NCBI GenBank assembly: GCA_002118135.1
Contig: BDIU01000347.1
Coordinates: 105,882 to 169,881 of the forward strand
Reading direction: 5' to 3'
Length of the DNA stretch: 64,000 nucleotides
Source: Trebouxia sp. TZW2008
Lineage: Eukaryota > Chlorophyta > Trebouxiophyceae > Trebouxiales > Trebouxiaceae
Positions 20,502 through 32,640 of the stretch are shown here, piece by piece (position 1 is the stretch's first letter; each line of letters starts with the position of its first letter). The translations under genes were made by a program, and so were the position numbers. The notes beneath the pieces are model-generated. The model made no database searches and had not been told where the DNA came from. It saw only the letters and a list, made by a program, of their open reading frames with translations.

Positions 20502-22160
20502 GAAGGCATGCAAACAAACTCAATCTATGTCAACATTGATATTGACTTGCTCTCTCAGTCAACAGCAGAAACCAGCGTCTTGCTTCCAGTTGTAAGAAGC
20601 AACGCAGCACTCAATTGAACGTTATGGCGGGAAAATTGAGATGCTGAGACTTCTTTAAACACTTCTTCATCCCGAAAACGTGCATTTCAATTTTATGTGC
20701 ACGCAAGCTCCAAGCAGGGTCCCGCAACAAAGTGCGGAGTGAGAAGTTGTGACTGTGTACAAGGCACTGCAGGAGCACAACAGGGTAACACGGACAGCAG
20801 TTAGGGGTGATGGCACCCTTTGGGTCTTGAAAGACAGAAGCTCAGAACAGCATCAGGCTGAAGGCTGAATATTGCAGTGCATGCCCCTGGCTTGCACAAC
20901 AATCAGGCACGCCGCTGACAATCAACTGGAGCACCTGCAACCACTTGCTGCAGCGCTGTTTTCTGTACAGATGCTGGAGACCACATCAGTGCAGTGACCT
21001 GCAGGTATCCTGAGGTATCCCTCCCATGGTGTCTTCATATGTTGCTTTCTCACTTGATGGCCTTGTCCAGAACACTGCTAGTCTCAAGACACATGGCAAG
21101 CACAGAGGCCTTGAATGGCCCAATATATAAGTGTGTCTTCTCAGGACTGACCTTGAAAGTCAACTTGAGAATTCCCTGAAGCGATAATGCCCACGATATA
21201 GCACAGACGCCAGGGACTAACCTTGAATTGCTTGCCTGTGGGAGCAGCTCCCACGCTACTTCTGATCCCACGCATCATGCTATCAACAGGGCTGCTTGCA
21301 TGGCCTGACATACAGGTAGATCTTCTCTAGACTAATCCTCGACTGGGCGCCTGAGGCAGCAAATGCCGCGCAACGCCTGATCCCTCACAGCATGCTGTCA
21401 ACAGGGTGTTTGCGGTGGTCCTCTGCTGGTTTGGCCCCAGGACGCTAACTGGACAGTCTTTTTGGCCCACAGCACCAACATGGCCCTGTCAAGCATACCA
21501 GCTTGTTGTTCATTGTTTTGAACACTGGCACCGTCATGTCAAAGCGTACAACACATGCTATGCAACAGGTGCCATGCAACACAATCTTTAAGATGCTGTT
21601 GATGCAGTGCACTTGATGCTGTGAAACAAAGCAAGACTGTGCTGGCATAAACAGTCTGGCTCATTTGTAATTGCGCTTTTTGCATTGTTTGGAGCCATCC
21701 TGCGGCCTGCATACATCCCTTGGCTGGTGCTTGATGCTGCATGGCGCAGCATAGAAAGGTCACATTAGCATTGAAGTGAGCTATAGGACATGAGCAGGGC
21801 AGGGCAGGGCAAGAGGATAGGTCACACAAGCCCTCTTGCAGACAACAAGACATAGCACATGCGCACACAACAATACATTTGCCGAGCACACACCTGGACA
21901 GGGCAATTTAAAGGTCATCAACAATCACGATCCCCTATCCTGTCATGCTTCACCTCCAGGTCCCTCTTGCAAAGCTGACAAGCATGCACTGTGAGAAATG
22001 CATGTCAGCTGAAAATGCAAATAGGGCGTTGCATTCAAGCAGCAGGGCATGGCTGCTTGGCTTGACTCGAAGCAGCTGTTATCAAATTTGAACCATGTCA
22101 GTGATGTGACACAGCTGCCCCTGTGACTGCATGTGGCCATGCTCAAACAAGAACTCCTGC
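20502..22160. other. Gene-poor region between SINE copies a and b
   Basis: No gene is recognised. TGGCGGGAAAA (20625-20635) resembles an E2F-type site and recurs near 22428. A perfect palindrome GTGGGAGC-A-GCTCCCAC lies at 21238-21254. Diverged direct repeats centred on CAACAGGG(C/T)G occur at about 21230-21300 and 21345-21410. Overlapping short ORFs are otherwise featureless. Confidence 0.4.
21238..21254. repeat. Perfect 8-bp-arm palindrome
   Basis: GTGGGAGC, one A, then GCTCCCAC. It is a short hairpin-forming site inside the first of two diverged direct repeats. Confidence 0.6.
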
Positions 22161-22327
22161 AAAAGGTAGTTTGACTTGCATTCTAGCCTTGCTTCACTGG
22201 GAGAAGGCCTACTCTGCAGCACCGGCTCCCAGCGAAATGAAGCTAAGTGGCAAGCTCCAGGCATAACCAGAACTTCAACCCCAGACCTCATGCTGTCAGG
22301 ACGCTAACAGCCCCTGATCATGACTGG
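22161..22327 (-). repeat. tRNA-derived SINE/Pol III hairpin element, copy b
   Basis: A-like box TGATCAGGGGCT (22320-22309), B-like box GGTTGAAGTTC (22280-22270), hairpin (22254-22175) and TTTT (22164-22161), all on the minus strand, with 40-nt A-to-B spacing. The downstream flank shares GCATGCAAACAA with copy a, so the two sit in a duplicated larger block. Confidence 0.75.
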
Positions 22328-24450
22328 ATTGCATGCAAACAACCTGAATTTGTCTCAACATAGAGCACATTGACCATATCTTAGTCACTCACAGAAGGCG
22401 CCAAAAGCAACAGCTAACTTGGGCCTCTTGGCGGGAAAACCCAGATGCCCAGACAGGGTTGCAGCCATGGCATGACAATGCAGGAACACAACATCACGCA
22501 AGATTGAAGCAAGTTTATGCATGGAACCATGTACCTTGAAGCCTGACAACTTATCCCTCTTGCAGTCATTGCTCCTGCCAGGACTCTGATGGCCTGATGT
22601 GATGCGTACATGCATGCAAGGGTCAAAAAGTGCCTCACTATTCACACATGAATCACATCTTGTAGCAAGAGGTGGACCTTTCTCTTGGGCTGGGTTCCCA
22701 TAGGGCTAATAGCAAGATTTGTGACTTGTTGTCAGCGGTTTTGATGGCAGCCTTGATCTGACATGCACACAAAACAGGGTCACGAAGGGTCAACAAGGGT
22801 CATTTATGGCTGCAACCCTGAGAAATCAATCTCCTTCTTTGGGAGAGATCCCAATCAGGGCTTTGGACTTTTTACTTTCTTGATGTGCATACCTAGTGTC
22901 ATATGCACATCAAAAGGGGGCCTCCAGGGTAACAAACATGGGCTGTATCTTTGAGCGGGACTGGTAACTCCTTTTTGAGAGGGCTCCCATGTGGGATTTC
23001 ATGGCTATTCAATGTCACATGCCCGTCCATGCAAGGGTTGGGAAGGCTAAACTGTCAAGCATACCTTTGAGCAGGACGTTTGAACTCTTGTCAGGGCTTC
23101 AATGGCAGCCTGATCTTATGTGCACATCAAAGCAGTCAACCGTCTAGGGCCGTCAACTGTATCTTCGAGCAGGATCTTGATCTTTTTCTTGGAAAGTGCT
23201 ACTGCAGTGGTCCCATGGGCAGTCAGTATGACACTCAATGATCAGGTTCACCCATTATGCATCCCTTTTGCAACAAGTGCTGTACCTCAGCAGTTTCTTT
23301 TGGCACATGACCTGCACCAAATGTATATAGTGTTAGCTTTTGAATTTGACCATGACATTGTTGCAGAGTGCTAGGCTTGGCAAAGATCTTTTGGCACGTC
23401 CCTGTCGCACACAAGCAAAGCTTGCAACACAGCCGATGACACTGACGGAGAGGGTGATATGCAGATACTGTTTGAAGGCTTGCATTGACAATGCTGTCAG
23501 AGTTTGCTGCAGCGTGACTTCTTGTTCTGATCACAGTAAACGTTGATCTGAATATGTGAGGAAGCATAGTGGCCAGCATACAGCATCATTGCAAGATTGT
23601 AGGTGCATACCTTTAGGTATGCTGATGAAGACAGTACAGTTGGCGTCTGAAGAATACTTGTGCCAGCTGCATGTCGGGTCGTCTGCCAGGTCCAGAATGA
23701 CTCCAGGATTGTCATATGCCCTGCAGGAAACATGCAGTGATGAGGGAAACATGCAGTCAGGCTAGCATTTGCAATCTTGGTACAGTTGAAGGCAGAAGCA
23801 TGCACTCTATGATTTGTTGATCATTGCCAGAACTCTCGACAGGCAGGCAGGCTGGCAAAGACAATGTACAGCACATTCTTTGGCACCTGCATCACAAGCA
23901 ATACTATCCAGTGCTGCCTGTACATGTTTCTGTTGCTGCAGCAGCAGATTCTACATTTGCTCAACGGCTACTACAGTTGCTGCCACAACTGCCGCTGTAT
24001 TTGCCTTACAACATGGCTGCAGATTAGGCATTGCCAAGTAGGTTTATAGCTTTGCTGAGCCATTGACTAGCCGTCATCAATCATGGACATGACCCTGGAG
24101 TGAAGATTGCAGCTTGGACAATCGAGACTGCATTTTCTGTACGGCCTTGAAGACGTGAAGAAAAGGCAAACACAATGAGCCAAGCTGCTCCCTTTGAAGC
24201 TGCCAGGGCAAAAGCCTCAAACACTGCTGGACTAAATTTCAAAAGGATGACACTGTGCAACAGCATGGATGATCAGAGAGAGAAAAAGTAATTCTACATG
24301 ACGTGCCAGAAGGCAAGAAAACTGCTTAAGCCCCAGCAAAGCTACCAGGTCCGGCACTGCAGGCGCCTATATGACAGAGAAGCATCTGCAGCAACTGGGA
24401 CATGAGTTGCACGCTGCAGGCCGCAGCTATGCTTGATGTTGCTGTGACTG
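22328..24450. other. Gene-poor region
   Basis: TTGGCGGGAAAA at about 22428 parallels the flank of copy a. Scattered AGGGTCA-type words occur at 22780-22805. No ORF shows a recognisable domain on either strand. Confidence 0.4.
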
Positions 24451-24451
24451 C

Positions 24452-25200
24452 TGTATCTTTGGTGTGCGCTTTGAAATAGATGTATGTCTTGCGTGCTGAG
24501 CCGCCCAAGCTGACACAAACAGCTGTCTCAAGCGGCAAGCAAGCATGAGTCCAGTGCCTACACCTAGCTGCTGTCACCCTTAGCTTTGCAGCCTGCATTG
24601 CTGAAAGCTTCAAGGCTGCAAAAGAAGAGGTTCAGCATCTCTACGTTGGGCTGTTTGTTGCAGCCAATGTTTGCGGGCCATGCTGCATATGTTGCTCCAA
24701 CATGCTGACGCTCACAATTGCGGTACGCCGTCACTCTGCGTTGCTAGAATCAGCAACTCTGGTTTTAACTCAGGTCCATCCTGGGCACTATCACTGCAAA
24801 AGCAGTGCCCATGATGCGGCCGACTTCAAACCAAGCTGCACACTCTGCGACAGCAGAAGTGGCAATAGCATTGGACACTGGGTCTTGAAATTGATGACAT
24901 CCAGACAATCCCAGATCATCAGCTTGTTCTGTACAGACAATTGATTGCACCCCAAGTAAAAGATTTAGGCATGATGATGGAAATAACACAAGGCTGTAGA
25001 TGTACAGCCATGTGCATATGACCGGAGCCCTGGGTTGCAGAGTATCTATTCTGCTGTTTGACGAAGTTTGACGACGAGCCTTGAAGCTGTGTGAAGACTG
25101 CCAAGCAAAGACACCCCTGCTCAAGGATGAGCTGTTGCCACGCTCCATGAGCAGGTCAGTTTTGCTTGGCAGATCCACCTCAGCTGCAACTCGACATTTG
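24452..25200. repeat. Dispersed repeat B, copy 1
   Basis: This block shares long diverged stretches with 28490-29260: CAGCATCTCTAC(G/A)TTGGGC, GATGTTTG/AATGTTTG(C/T)GGGCC(A/G)TGCTGC, and further right TTTGAAGCTGTGTGAAGACT followed by GCCAAGCAAAGACA. Gene content is not recognisable. Confidence 0.7.
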
Positions 25201-25736
25201 GCTCAGTCACGCTTGATGTACAAACTGTAAGATTTTGGCCAGCAAGCAAAAGGCATTGGCCAGCCTGTAAGAATGTGTGGTTCAGGCACTGCACTCAAGA
25301 CAACACTGTCCTGTAAGGAGCAGCACGTGGCTGCTGGGAACGCCGCATGAGACAACCTTGCTTCTGGTAGAACAAGAAGCAAGGTGTACTCCTGCCATGC
25401 CATTGCAGACAGCAGACCAGATTTGCTTGCATGTCAGGTGCATTTGTTGCAAGAGAGTCTGCAAGCTCAGGCAATGGAAGAATCACAAGCTTCATCTGCT
25501 TCCTCCAACGCCACACCTTGCAGACTAGCCGGCATCATCATTGCAGCTGGCATGCAAGCACAACAACTGTGCAGCTGCTGAGTTCTAGGTCTCAAAACCC
25601 ACATGTCCAAAGCATAGCTGCTAGGCTATATTTGTGACAGCCATCTGCAATCATGCACAACATGGCTGTCACACCAGGTGGATTCAGCCTCGCTAAGGGC
25701 AAAGGTTTCAAAGCCACAAAACTAAAAGTGCTGTTA
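25201..25736. other. Gene-poor region
   Basis: No conserved ORF is seen. A direct/inverted pair around GACAGCCAT (25637-25646) and ATGGCTGTCA (25663-25672) could form a small hairpin. Confidence 0.35.
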
Positions 25737-25913
25737 CCTTGAAGACCTTGCTGGGGTCAGGTTGCCGCTGTATCCTGTCCGCAATTTTCCTCTTCTCAGC
25801 TGCTCCTGTAGCTTCCTTCTCCGAGCGGTGTTAGTCAGCTGTTGCTTGAGGTCAGTCACCTCCTTTTGCAGCTGGCTAATGGTGCTTTGCCGCTCCAAGC
25901 AGTGCTCTGTGCT
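25737..25913 (-). CDS. Possible coiled-coil exon of an unrecognised gene
   Basis: A minus frame of about 58 codons reads EHCLERQSTISQLQKEVTDL followed by a Lys/Gln/Arg-rich helix, with hydrophobic residues spaced as in a coiled coil. It ends at TCTTCAAG|GTAACA, a good donor, near 25737. An acceptor-like TTAGCACAG precedes it. Its composition differs from the Cys/His/Ala frames produced by the surrounding DNA. I cannot find neighbouring exons, so it may be a relic. Confidence 0.3.
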
Positions 25914-27190
25914 GTGCTAACTCACTGCACCAGAGCATACATGCAGTCAATTGAGGGTAAGTTGTGCCAATCACGAGAAACGTCAAATGCTCTGCTGTGT
26001 TGTGCTGAGCTCGTTGCATCACAGCAAACAGACCATTAGCTGAATGCAAGCTCAGGCAAGTCCAGTGCTCTACTGTGCCATGCGGAGCTAGGTCTAAGCC
26101 TATAGGCAGTTTGCAGCGCCGATTGAGCAACTCAAGTCAACTGGACATCAACCCGCTGTGCACGCTGTTGCCTTGCCTGCACAGTATGCTGATCTGCAGA
26201 GCTGCGCAAACTGCGGCTCAGCAGACCAGCATGTTGTTCAGGTCAGACACCCTGCTATGGGTTGATCCAACTTGCTGAGTTTGAGGTTTGTACAGCAGCA
26301 GCTTGCTGATTCTAGGTGACACTGGGTCTGATTTGATACCAAGTTGCGATGTCTAATTCACAATTTGTGCTTCTGATAGCTGCAGCATGGTGGTAGCTTG
26401 ACCTTGTTAGCAATGATTGGGCATGACTTGCAAGATCAAAACCTCAATCACACTGCCTCTAGCAAAAATGTCTGATGCTGAGAGTCTGATTTGGACATGT
26501 CCAGCTTGAGCACTCCATTGTCACACTGGCTGCAAAAGCAGAGAGAGTGGGGTGCTAAGGGCAGTAGTCTGAGAAATCATGGCTGAGATCAGTGAGCTGC
26601 ATCAGTGTTGCACACTGCAGCAAATGAGCTACTGCTGGCAAAGTTTCAGCAAAACTGCGAGTGCAGACATTTGCAGAGACGTACCAGACGGCAGCACAGA
26701 AGCAGTCGTAGGCCACCGTGATGCTTTAGATCTCGATTGTGACTTTGAGGGCATCACAGCTTGCTAGAGTTTCAGGCGTTGGCTAATTTGTAGCGCCAGC
26801 GTGCTGTGAGGCTATTTTGGACGCCCACCAAGCCAATCTGGCGCCATCTTGCATGAGCAGTGTGTGATGCTGTCCACCAATGCTGAAGTCACATGCGGGT
26901 AATCAGGCCGGCTGTCCTGCGTGAGCTATGCGTCATGCTGTCCGACAACGCTGGCATCACATCCGACTGATCAGGAATGCAAGACTACAGGCGTCCATGT
27001 AGCCTGCTGGCAGCCGAGGCTGGATGCTGTCTGTGGTCCAGAAGCCCAGACCAGACAGACATCACTCCTGTCGTCGCTGATCCACCACCCTAGTAGCACA
27101 ATAATGGCATTGTGCAAGTCTGGCTGCATCTTTGACACTCACAAGCTGCAAGTAACAGGCACTTTGTGATCTCCACCAAGCTGACTCATC
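25914..27190. other. Gene-poor region
   Basis: Short ORFs only. GTCAGACACCCTGCTATGGG at 26242-26261 resembles the start of the ankyrin exons (GGTCAGACACCCCTGCATATGG) but the frame does not continue as a repeat. Confidence 0.35.
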
Positions 27191-29445
27191 AGCCAGGGGA
27201 GTGGTTGTGTGACTGTGATGATGTAGATGCTCTTCCAGGCCCTACAGACTCTGGAGCGTCCAGGGCAGCAACAGCATTAGAACAGTTATACAATATGACT
27301 GTCCTGAGCTGCTTTCAGCCATGGAGACCTGAGAGTATGCTTAAATGGAGAATACCATTTACACTTGACCAAAGCCACAGAACCAGTCTATAAATGCACA
27401 GACAGCAGAGGCAATAAGTTGGCAGAAGCTGCAGCTGCTACAAAACCCTTGCAGTTTCGCATTGCGGGCTTATGTAAACATCATGTACATCATGGCCTGA
27501 GGCACACCAAATACTGCATGCATGGCACTCAATGGACATCGATGCAATGCAATGCAAGCCATGGCCAGCCATAGTCCACGTTGTGCACCATGTCAGGCTT
27601 TGATGTAATTTGTCTGCAGATCCCGCTGGCTGTGATGATACAGATGCTCTCCTCAGCCCTACATGCTCTGAGATACTCAGAACTTGAACAGGCTCAGTGT
27701 ACGCAGTTGCAGTTAAGGTCACTTGTGTGCGATCACAGCCACACAAACAGTCCATGGCTGTTGAGACGGCAGAGGTAACATGCCATGTGCCTTGCCAGGT
27801 GCCCAATGTGGCACTAGTGGACACTACAGCTGCAAGTGACGTCTACCAGGACCACACTGCACACCTCACAAAGCATGACATCAGGGAACCCTGCTGCACG
27901 GCAACATGACCACAAGCTACTGCCTGCCATTGCTGATACACAGCGGCTCAACAGGTCTTCATAACTTGTCTCAAGGCCTCAATGCTTATGACATGTCTGT
28001 TGATCTTACATGTGACCTTGCAATGGATGTATACCTGATGCTGTTTCCCAGTGAAAGCCTGATAGGCGTACGCAATTTCATGACTTTGCTGCTGACCAGG
28101 CACCCTCATCTGTCGCATCGTGGCCAGATTGCCGCTGTTGCGTCTGCTCTTGAGACCAGCCACTGTCTGATCGGCAGTCTAGAGGCATCAACATCAGACA
28201 TTGGTCTGCTTGACAGCCAAAGATGTTCCAAGCAACCAGGTGCTGTCGTTTACAATGTTGTCGACTGTAGCCTGATCTTGCAGCTGTTACCTGGGCATGT
28301 TCCAACATGCCATTGACCAGCCGAGCTTCAGCTTTGCATACTTAAGCATGGCTGGACAACATGTGCATGATGCCACATGCTGACCGTCTCTTCACTGTAC
28401 TGCTGGTCGGACTGATTTAAGTTGGCGCGCTTACCATCAGCCCGCAGCTTATACTACTGGCATCTGCGTGCAATCTTGAAGGTCATATTGGCGGCACCAC
28501 GGCCCCTAAACAGACAGCTGTGCCAAGCCACAAGCAAGCCTGAGTCCGACGTCTAGGAGCTGTTGCCCCTAGCCGCGCAGCCTGTGACATAAAAATCTTT
28601 GAGGCTGCAGGACTGGAGCTCCAGCATCTCTACATTGGGCTCTTTGTGACAGCTGATGTTTGTGGGCCGTGCTGCAGATGGAGCTTCAACACGCTCAGTA
28701 AGAAGCTTGCATCGCCGAGGTCGCCCAAGGAAGATCTGGAATGACATTGTTTTGTCTGACTTTCAACAGTTGAACATCAGGCGTTCATACTGCTCAAGAC
28801 AAGCCTGCCTGGCGAGATAGGACTTGTGCCACACATACCTAGCAGTATATGCTGGAACATGTGACTATTATTATTATTATTGTTATTATTATCGCCGAGG
28901 TGATGGCATTGGCAAACTTGCTGCACTCATAGACGCATTTGGCTTGACAACCGTGAGAACACCAAAATTATAGACAGCAAATTGGCACCTTCATTGTACA
29001 ACGTGAAAATCAAAATCGTAGCAAATCAAGCACTATTATTGAGCAAAGCGCCTATCGTTGGCAAAGCAGCTGACTGGCCATGACCTGACAGATCATGCAA
29101 CGTTTTTTGTCCTGATTTGAACTTGTTGATAAGCAACCATGCTTGACAGCTTTGAAGCTGTGTGAAGACTGCCAAGCAAAGACACAACTGCTCAAAGTCA
29201 GGTGCAAGCCAGCAAGAGGCAATGATGTAGAAGTGCGCCCAGGCCTGCCGCAGGTCCATCCTGACAAGTGCCTGTTCAACTATGCTAGCCTGTCAGGATG
29301 GAGCTCTTCGGTAGGCGTGAGCACATCTGAAGCATCATGCCTGGTGTTGTGGCATTCAGACTGTGGCTTGTCACCCTGTGTACAGTACTGTATTCTGATA
29401 CAGTCCGCATTGAATGAGACACCTTACTGCACCATTTTCTGCAAA
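27191..29445. repeat. Repeat-derived region: repeat C start and repeat B copy 2
   Basis: 27598-27760 is a diverged copy of repeat C (CTACATGCTCTGAGATACTC and GCCACACAAACAGTC). 28490-29260 is repeat B copy 2. An (ATT)n microsatellite with one TGT interruption lies at 28866-28892. No gene is recognised. Confidence 0.6.
28866..28892. repeat. (ATT)n microsatellite
   Basis: An ATT run of about nine units has one interruption (TTG). It is flanked on both sides by the word ATCGCCGAGGT (28711 region and 28891). Confidence 0.9.
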
Positions 29446-29543
29446 TTTGTGGGCATGCCAAGGCAGCTTGCAGCAATTACATGTATTGTTCAGATTTGAA
29501 CAATAGATACAGTTGCTGACAGCTGCCTTGGCATGCTCACAAA
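29446..29543. repeat. 98-bp long inverted repeat (near-perfect hairpin)
   Basis: The left arm starts TTTGTGGGCATGCCAAGGCA at 29446 and the right arm ends TGCCTTGGCATGCTCACAAA at 29543. The arms meet near 29494 at TGTTCAGATTTGAACA. Roughly 40 of 49 arm positions pair. It may be a foldback element, a cruciform, or a small-RNA precursor. Confidence 0.8.
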
Positions 29544-29653
29544 CGGATCTTGAGGGCATCCAGTCATGCCAGAACATAGCCAGATGTGTCAGATGCAGCA
29601 CTACTCAGATTGCAGCTGCAATGATGGAGAAAACCCACACTTCCAGACAGGCG

Positions 29654-29729
29654 TCCTGACTGAATGCACCAATCCTGACTGACTTCACCAATCCTGACTG
29701 AATTCACCAATCCTGACTGAATTCACCAA
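29654..29729. repeat. 19-bp minisatellite, four units
   Basis: TCCTGACTGAATTCACCAA repeats at 29654, 29673, 29692 and 29711; the last two units are identical. It separates two diverged copies (29490-29625 and 29735-29868) of a block containing TGCCTTGGCATGCTCACAA. Confidence 0.92.
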
Positions 29730-31439
29730 TGTTCAAGTGTGAACAGTACATGTAGTTGCTGCAGGCTGCCTTGGCATGCTCACAAGTTGTGTTTGAGAGC
29801 AGCCATTTATGCCAGAACGTAACCAGAAGTGTCAGGAGCAGCACTACTCAGATTGCAGCTGCAATGCAGGTGGCCAAATTCAAAAAACCAGACAAACATC
29901 CTTACCGCGTCCACCAACCAAAGCGTGTGCTTATTCATGCTGGCTGAGAGCAACTTTGTGCAGATGTTTGAATGTCAAGCTGCAAGTGACTGCACCTTCC
30001 TGACCTGGATGCAGCTGTCCCATCTGCTGTTGTGGTATGTGTACAGATATGTGGCTGTGATATTGCAGATGCTGCTCTGTGCGCTACTTACTCAAGAAGA
30101 TCCAGGGCTTGGACAGATTCAGAGCAGTCATAATCCAAGAACTATGTCTGCGCCGAACATGATAAAGCCGTGCAGTTCTTGCAGTGAGCATGATCAGAGA
30201 TGATTGTGCATGCACTTGATTAGAGCCACACAAGCGGTCTATCAATGTTCAGACAGCAAAGCTGACACTTTGAGAGATGGTGCAGCTTCAACATAGTTCT
30301 TGCAGCTCTGCATTGTAGACGCTCTGAACCACCTTTTTGTGCATGATTGCACCCTGTAACACAGCATGCAGCGTATAAACAACATGTAACAGACATAGCA
30401 AGCCTTTCAAGCTCAGCCTGCCAACCTCCGTACTCTATAGCTTTTCAGGCTTTGGTATGCTTTGTGTGGTCCTGATTTTGCAAACGCTCTTTTCAGCCCT
30501 ACACACCCTGAGATATCCAGAATATGGACAGTCTCAGGTGATGTGGGCCAAGAAAGTCATTTGTATTTGTCATGAGCCACACAAGCAGTTGGAAACAAGG
30601 GCAGCAGACAAAAAAGTTTGCCAGGTACTGCAGCTGCAATAGAGACTTGATCTTGCACTCTATTACAGTTGGAGAAGTCCAACAGACTATGCTGGTCCCA
30701 ATTTTGCTCAGTTGCGCCAGTCACGTGAAGACAGTACAAGTCTGTCCAGGTCTGTACGATTCCTTAATTGCAAGTGGCTGCAACCTTTTTTGACGTGAAT
30801 GCAGCTTTGCTGTTGTGTTGTATGTGTGGCTGTGATGTTGCAGATGCCTTTCTGTACCATACATACTCTAGAGCGCCCAGGGCTGGGACAGGCTGAGGGT
30901 GGCCCCTGCCGCTTAAGGAGGGGCCTGGACAACCCTCACCGCAATCTCTGGTACAAGTCACCAGCCGGCAACTAATGCAGACCTCTGTGCTAAAACTGTT
31001 GCTGTTTGATGTAGCAGTGCTCACAGACGTCATACGGTCGTTGGGCAAAGCTAAAAGGTCATGCCCGCACACAGCAGCAGCAAAGCAAGCAAACAGCAGC
31101 CGGCAAGGCTGGAATTGGCAACACTGGAAGCTCTCGCCCATTCCACCTTAGCTTCCCCATCGTTGCTAAGCCCAGACTTGCGAGATGCTGTGTGTTGCAT
31201 GTCTGCTGAAGTGTGTACGCCCAAGGCATTGGTCTTCCTTGATTAGCCAGATGTGACAACAATGGGTATATATACATGTGAGTGGGCAACAGAAAAGCAC
31301 CTTGTCATTGTCGACGACATCTTCAGAAAAAGCGATGTCTTTAGCAGAGGGCGGCGTCAAGGCAGGCAGCTCCCATACTGAACATTTCAAATGCCGCTGC
31401 ACCCCTTGCAACTCTTCCTCTACATGATTTGGCGCCTGT

Positions 31440-31948
31440 GCCATGCTGTTACCTCCATGTGTGATGCTGCCAGGTCGTTTTTCAACCCCACCACATATCT
31501 GATGCACCAGCCTGATTAGCCAGCAAGACAAGTCAGTAACTAGAGTCAGGCAGACAGCTGACAACCTATGAGAGCCATGAGCATAGACTGTCCAAAGATC
31601 ACGTCGTCTCAAGAGCCAGACATCATGGTCAATTGCAGTAGGAGAACTCATACTCCGCTGTCATGAGCGACCATGGTGCGTACAAGAGCAGTCACAACTT
31701 TTGATGTGTCAGGCAGAATCAGTCAGGCGTGCAGCTTTTTGCACCACACGTGACAAGCTGGTGTACAGCTGGAACCAGTGGATCACAGCTTTTGTTGAAA
31801 GCATGGCTCACCAAACATGCAATATACTGGGGCAAAGCGTATGGGTCTGACCATGTCAAAGAAAAAGCTGTCTTGCCCAAACAATCAAGGTGAAGACAAG
31901 AGCGTCACATAAGACTGGAAAACCTGGAAGTCTGATCCCCCATAGTGC
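31440..31948. repeat. Duplicated block D, copy 1
   Basis: It aligns along its length with 39757-40308: GTGTGATGCT(G/A)CCAGGT, CATATCTGATGC(A/G)(C/T)CAG, GTAG(G/T)(A/G)GGAGAACT and TGGAAGTCTGAT. A third, partial copy lies at about 34300-34500. No gene is recognised. Confidence 0.7.
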
Positions 31949-32239
31949 TATGAAAAGGTCATTTGCACTTCACAAAAGCCGCAAAAGGTATGCATTGCAG
32001 ACTTCCTGAAGTACTTTGTATGTCTATGCATAGTAAAGCACAACAAGCATCTTATTGTTCACACATAGTAAAGGCAAAAAGCTGTGCGAGCCATAGCCTG
32101 CCAATGCCAATGCTTCGTAGCTCTTCAAGCTTTGATGTTGCTTGTCTGGTTTTGATGGTGCAAGCACTCCTGTCAGCACTACATGCCCTGAGACGTCCAG
32201 GACTTGAATGGGAAGCACTGCATGCCGACATGACATGCC

Positions 32240-32640
32240 ACAATAGCTTTCTGCAAGCCATCCTCAGATCTAAGACCTCAACTCAGCGAGAGCAAAATCA
32301 GGTCGTGAACCCGAACGTGGCTTGCAGGGAACTACAATGGCATAAATCGTGTTGTGGAAAATGTAAACTGCTTCAGGCTCAAGCGTTTGCTAGACACAGT
32401 TGTAGATTGAAACCAGAGATAAAAACATCAGGTGCAGGCTGTGATCCTGCACCGAGGGGTGCTCCTACATGATAACGCAGACAGCCCAGATGCTGCAGCA
32501 CATTCACATGATGCGGGTCACCCAAACATGTTGTGCAATCTATGGATGCTGAAAAGAACCAAAACCCTTCTTGCAGGACACTCTGGCATGTCTGCTGGCT
32601 TTGCAATTTGGCTGTAGCTATTCTAGCTTGTGTCCAGCTG
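32240..32640. repeat. Duplicated block E, copy 1
   Basis: Shares TTCTGCAAGCCAT, GGCTTGCAGGGAACTACAAT followed by GGCAT, and GCAGGCTGTGAT with 40930-41210, and AATCTATGG/CAATTGTTGG...GAACCAA with 41490-41525. No gene is recognised. Confidence 0.6.

Noticed and set aside
26242..26285. Extra ankyrin exon at 26.2 kb
   Set aside because: Only the first 20 bp resemble the ankyrin exon start; the frame does not continue as a repeat.
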